64,000 bases of DNA from Mycoplasmatota bacterium (GTDB taxonomy: Bacteria > Bacillota_I > Bacilli_A > RF39 > UBA660). The notes beneath the pieces were generated by a model that did not search any database, had not been told where the DNA came from, and saw nothing but the letters and a program-made list of their open reading frames with translations. The translations under genes and the position numbers were made by a program. The stretch lies in NCBI GenBank assembly GCA_022774645.1, contig JALFKQ010000026.1, positions 156,942 to 220,941 of the forward strand, read 5' to 3'. Shown here piece by piece: positions 60,189-64,000 of this stretch. The stretch's first letter is position 1. Every line of letters begins with the position of its first letter.

Positions 60189-62507
60189 TTATGAGAATAT
60201 TTTTTCGTATATTTCTAAGTAGTTACTTACAGGTACAAATTCTATATTATTTCTAAGATCTTTTTCTAACCATTCTATATCATTCATATTATCTTTTGGT
60301 ATAAATAGTTTTTCTAATTTCAATCTTTCACAGGCTATTGTTTTTTCTTTTAAACCACCTATTTTTAATATATCACCATTTAGTGTTATTTCACCTGTTA
60401 AAGATATTTTATCACTTATTATTGTTCCTTTTATATGTGAAAGTATTGCTGTTACTACTGCTATACCTGCTGATGGACCATCTTTGTTTATAGCTCCTTC
60501 AGTAAAGTTTATATGTATATCATTATTCACAAAAAAGTCTTCATCAATATCAAATCTTTTGGCATTACTTTTAATATAGCTTATTGCAATTTCTATACTT
60601 TCTTTAGTCATATCTCCAAGTGATCCTGTAAATGTGTATTTGCCTGTTCCTTTAAATGTAGTACACTCTATGTATATTGATACTCCTCCAACTGTACTAC
60701 AGGCTACAGCTGTTACTACTCCTGGATGAATAATTTCTTTATATTTTGATTCTTTATATAATTCTTGTTCCAAGAAGTGATTAATATCATTTTCTTTAAT
60801 TCTAATACTAACTATTTTTCTAGATGATTTTATATGTTCAGTTATAACTTTTCTAACTATTTTATTTATATCTCTTTCAAGTTCTCTTACACCTGATTCA
60901 CTAGTATACTCATTTATTATTTTTTTGATTGCTGGTTCTTCAAATTTTATTATTGTATTTTTAAGGCCATGCTTTCTTAATGAAGTTGGTATTAAATAAT
61001 TTTCACTTATAAATAGTTTTTCACTATCTGTATAACCAGTTAACTCTATTATTTCTAATCTATCTAGTAAAGTGGGAGGTATATTTGTGATATCATTTGC
61101 TGTTAAAATAAATAATATTTTTGATAAATCTATTTCTTCATCTATATAGTTATCTGTAAATCTTTTATTTTGACTTACATCAAGTATATCTAGTAATGTA
61201 GAAGCTGGATCACCTTTGTAATCTTTTTTTAATTTATCAACTTCATCAAGCAAAAATACTGGATTATTACTTCCACATTTTATAAGTGATGTTACTATTT
61301 TACCTGGATTAGATCCAATGTATGCTCTTCTATGCCCAACTAATTCTGCTGAGTCACTCATTCCACCTAATGATATTTTAACAAAGTTTCTATTTAATGC
61401 TTGTGATATTGATTCTGCAAATGTTGTTTTACCTACTCCTGGAGGGCCAACTAAACAAATTATTGGACTTGATACTTCATTTGCTATACTTTTGACTGCT
61501 ATATATTCTATAACTCTTTCTTTTGCTTTTTTCATTCCATAGTGAGTATCGTTAAGTTTCTTTTCTATTTTTAATAAATCTTTTTCATCCTTTGTTTCAA
61601 TATACCAAGGAACATTTAATAAATATTCTATGTAATTTCTTATTATTCCTGCATCGGGACTCATTTCACTAGTAGCATTATATCTTTCTATTTCACTAAG
61701 TAGCTTTTCTTTTATTCTTTCTGGATATTTGCCACTATTTGCTAAGTTTCTATAATTTAAAATATCTTCTTCTTTAGTATTTGTTTCACCAAGTTCATCT
61801 TTAATTACTCTTAGTTTTTCTTTTAGAATGAATTCTTTTTGTGTATCATCTAATCCTTTTTTAATTTCATTTTCAATATGACTTTCTAAGTCTATAACAG
61901 CTGTTTCAACTGCTAATTCTTTAATTAGTGTTTTGCATCTACTTATTGGAGAAGAATCTAACATTAAATTTAATTTTTTTTCAAAAGATAATGGTAAAAA
62001 GTTTGCTATTAAATCAGTCATTTTATCTAAATTACAACCTGATTTTAATTCACTCATTATTGAATTACCTATTAAAGGATTTTTATCTATATATTGTTCT
62101 AATTCTGCTTGTAACTTTCTTTGATATGCTGTCCATTCTATTTCACTTTCTGATAAGTCTATACTAGTTATAATACTATCCAATATATCTTCTTCATTTG
62201 AATAATTTACATAGCTTATTATTTTTACTCTATACAATCCAGTTATTATTACTCTTTTATTTCCATTTGGTAAATCAATAACACTATTTATTTTTCCAAC
62301 TACACCTATTCTAGATAAATCTGATGTATCTGGTTTTTCTTCAAGTGTATTTAGGGGGCAAACGATTAAGACTTCGTCATCGTGATATAATTTAGATATT
62401 TCTGTTACCTTTTTGCTTATATCACTTTTAATTTCTACTCTTACTTCTTCACCTGGAAGCAAGACTAATTTTTTTAACAAAATTACTGGCAAATTACTCT
62501 TAATCAT
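60189..62507 (-). CDS. lon: ATP-dependent protease Lon
   Basis: CLVGPPGVGKTTFAESISQALNRNFVKISLGGMSDSAELVGHRRAYIGSNPGKI; NINFTEGAINKDGPSAGIAVVTAI (catalytic Ser). Confidence 0.98.
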   Translation of the reverse strand: MIKSNLPVILLKKLVLLPGEEVRVEIKSDISKKVTEISKLYHDDEVLIVCPLNTLEEKPDTSDLSRIGVVGKINSVIDLPNGNKRVIITGLYRVKIISYVNYSNEEDILDSIITSIDLSESEIEWTAYQRKLQAELEQYIDKNPLIGNSIMSELKSGCNLDKMTDLIANFLPLSFEKKLNLMLDSSPISRCKTLIKELAVETAVIDLESHIENEIKKGLDDTQKEFILKEKLRVIKDELGETNTKEEDILNYRNLANSGKYPERIKEKLLSEIERYNATSEMSPDAGIIRNYIEYLLNVPWYIETKDEKDLLKIEKKLNDTHYGMKKAKERVIEYIAVKSIANEVSSPIICLVGPPGVGKTTFAESISQALNRNFVKISLGGMSDSAELVGHRRAYIGSNPGKIVTSLIKCGSNNPVFLLDEVDKLKKDYKGDPASTLLDILDVSQNKRFTDNYIDEEIDLSKILFILTANDITNIPPTLLDRLEIIELTGYTDSEKLFISENYLIPTSLRKHGLKNTIIKFEEPAIKKIINEYTSESGVRELERDINKIVRKVITEHIKSSRKIVSIRIKENDINHFLEQELYKESKYKEIIHPGVVTAVACSTVGGVSIYIECTTFKGTGKYTFTGSLGDMTKESIEIAISYIKSNAKRFDIDEDFFVNNDIHINFTEGAINKDGPSAGIAVVTAILSHIKGTIISDKISLTGEITLNGDILKIGGLKEKTIACERLKLEKLFIPKDNMNDIEWLEKDLRNNIEFVPVSNYLEIYEKIFS

Positions 62508-62630
62508 GCTTCCTCCTGCTCTTGACTTATTATTATAAATTCAATTTATATAAATGTAAACACCAAAAATAAATTTTCACAAAAAAAGAGTTTTTAAAAC
62601 TCAATTTTCCATTTAATTTTGTATTTAAAC

Positions 62631-63014
62631 TTAAATTTTTATATTTAATTTTTGTGATTCATTTTTAATACATAATCCTAGAATTTCTGCATTTCTTTTT
62701 ATCAATATTCTTTGCATTTTTTTAATCTTTTCCATTATTATTTTAAGTTCTGTTTTATGTTCAGGATTTAATGAATATTCATATTCTTCATATGATGCAG
62801 AAAGCTGTGTCATGGCAATTTGATATTCTCTATAATCATATTCCATTTTTCTAATTTTTTCATCTATTTTTGCCTTTTTATTAGCAATAATATTTTTATC
62901 TTTTGAAGTAGTAAGTTCTATTTCTAAACTTTCACTCATTCTTTTATATTCTTCTATTTTATTTTCAAGTTTATCTAAAAATTCAATATCTGTTATTTCA
63001 TTTAAACTATTCAT
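62631..63014 (-). CDS. Hypothetical coiled-coil protein downstream of rbgA
   Basis: Charged helical ORF overlapping the rbgA end. Confidence 0.65.
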   Translation of the reverse strand: MNSLNEITDIEFLDKLENKIEEYKRMSESLEIELTTSKDKNIIANKKAKIDEKIRKMEYDYREYQIAMTQLSASYEEYEYSLNPEHKTELKIIMEKIKKMQRILIKRNAEILGLCIKNESQKLNIKI

Positions 63015-63939
63015 AATCTTTCACCCTATCAAAAGTAATATTTTTGACTTTTTCTTGTTTAATAGAATTTATTATTATTAAACTAACTCTTTCATAGTCA
63101 ACTTCCCCATTTACTGGAATATTTTTCTTTTTAGATATTTTAGTAAAGCATTCTTCTACTTCATCATCATTATAATATTCTATTCCAAATTCTTGTTTTA
63201 ATATATCTTTATAATATTTATCTAACATTCCAAGTATATGACAAGCTACTTCTTCAATTGTTATTACTTCTTCTTTTATAATCGTCATACTTGCTAGATT
63301 ATATGCAACCATATTATTTTCGAATTTTGGCCATAAAATTCCAGGACTATCAACTAGATCCATATTATCATTTATTCTAAGTGTTGTTAGATTTTTAGTA
63401 ACACCTGGTTTATTACCCACTCCAGCTATATTTTTACCAACTAATTTATTAATAAGTGTACTTTTTCCTACATTAGGTACACCTACTATTAAACATTTTG
63501 CTTTCTTAGGAAGTAAACCCTTATTTTTTCTCTTTTCATTTATAGATTTCATAAGTTTTGAAACTTCTTCTATTATTTTTTTGTAATCATTAGTATTTTT
63601 AGAATCACAAGTAACTATAATATATCCCTCTTTATTATACTTTTCTATCCATTTAGCTGTTTCTTCCTTATCGCATAAGTCATATTTATTAAATACAATT
63701 ATATTTTGTTTTTCTCTTGTTATTTTTGCTAAATCAGGTATCATTGAAGAATATGGCACTCTTGAATCAATAACATTAATAACTACATCTATGTTAGAAA
63801 TGATATTTGTTATCTCTTTTTTTGTTTTAGCCATATGTCCTGGGTACCAATTGATATTGGTTTTCGCGATACTTTTATTATCTTCTATGTTTGTATTTTT
63901 ATTTTCTTTTCTCATTTTTCTCTTTTGATACATATCCAT
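63007..63939 (-). CDS. rbgA: Ribosome biogenesis GTPase RbgA/YlqF
   Basis: INWYPGHMAKTKKEI; NKYDLCDKE; VGVPNVGKSTLINKL; GNKPGVTKN; DSPGILWPKF. Confidence 0.97.
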   Translation of the reverse strand: MDMYQKRKMRKENKNTNIEDNKSIAKTNINWYPGHMAKTKKEITNIISNIDVVINVIDSRVPYSSMIPDLAKITREKQNIIVFNKYDLCDKEETAKWIEKYNKEGYIIVTCDSKNTNDYKKIIEEVSKLMKSINEKRKNKGLLPKKAKCLIVGVPNVGKSTLINKLVGKNIAGVGNKPGVTKNLTTLRINDNMDLVDSPGILWPKFENNMVAYNLASMTIIKEEVITIEEVACHILGMLDKYYKDILKQEFGIEYYNDDEVEECFTKISKKKNIPVNGEVDYERVSLIIINSIKQEKVKNITFDRVKDYE

Positions 63940-64000
63940 AAAATTTCACTCCTTTATATATTCTTTAATTAAAAACTTTAAAGCACAAAATTAATTTTTT

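Noticed and set aside
1-64000. Possible Mollicutes code (TGA = Trp) because of the high AT content.
   Set aside because: Conserved genes use TGG for Trp, several ORFs end cleanly at TGA (e.g. the 54748..55656 ORF and the ATGA overlap at 38770), and no conserved protein needs TGA read-through.
1-64000. CRISPR arrays, prophage, integrative elements, restriction or toxin-antitoxin systems.
   Set aside because: No spaced direct repeats, cas, integrase, phage structural, methyltransferase or recognised toxin-antitoxin motifs were seen on either strand.
1-64000. tRNA, rRNA, tmRNA, SRP or RNase P RNA genes.
   Set aside because: No GC-rich islands or recognisable cloverleaf/GTTC-type motifs were found by eye; a tRNAscan-SE/cmscan run would be decisive.

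Overview
The window is an AT-rich bacterial chromosome segment using the standard bacterial code (TGG for Trp, TGA as stop), consistent with a low-GC Bacillota/Bacilli relative. Most genes are on the minus strand. I see no rRNA, tRNA, CRISPR array, prophage or intact transposon. Core genes include two tandem sigma-70 factors, uvrA, dnaE, divIVA/sepF, a glyQS operon behind a T-box, rnhB, a CIRCE-controlled ClpB, ftsW/rodA, mraY, holA, rpsU, tsf-rpsB, recU-PBP1A, nth-dnaD-cca, HU, topA, rplU-prp-rpmA, radC, lon and rbgA. Several endospore genes are scattered among them: spoIVA, a CotY/CotZ-like coat protein, a spoIVFA/spoIVFB-like pair, ylbJ, a SpoVID-like LysM protein and a CotS/YsxE-like kinase. 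SigmaE-like and sigmaK-like promoters can be proposed for two of them. The most interesting accessory content is: (i) a compact operon of three prepilin-type proteins, one carrying BspA-like DUF285 repeats and one lacking Glu5 as GspK does, plus two decayed DUF285 relatives elsewhere in the window; (ii) a SecA2-like ATPase coupled to a signal-peptidase-like protein without the catalytic Ser, near an FPRTG/MucBP surface protein and a class-B-like sortase with Arg-to-Lys at the catalytic position; (iii) a surface-protein locus broken by a homopolymer frameshift and an in-frame stop; (iv) an unusually short T-box leader; (v) structured leaders and a 25-bp intergenic repeat. All family calls come from reading motifs by eye; no database search was run.
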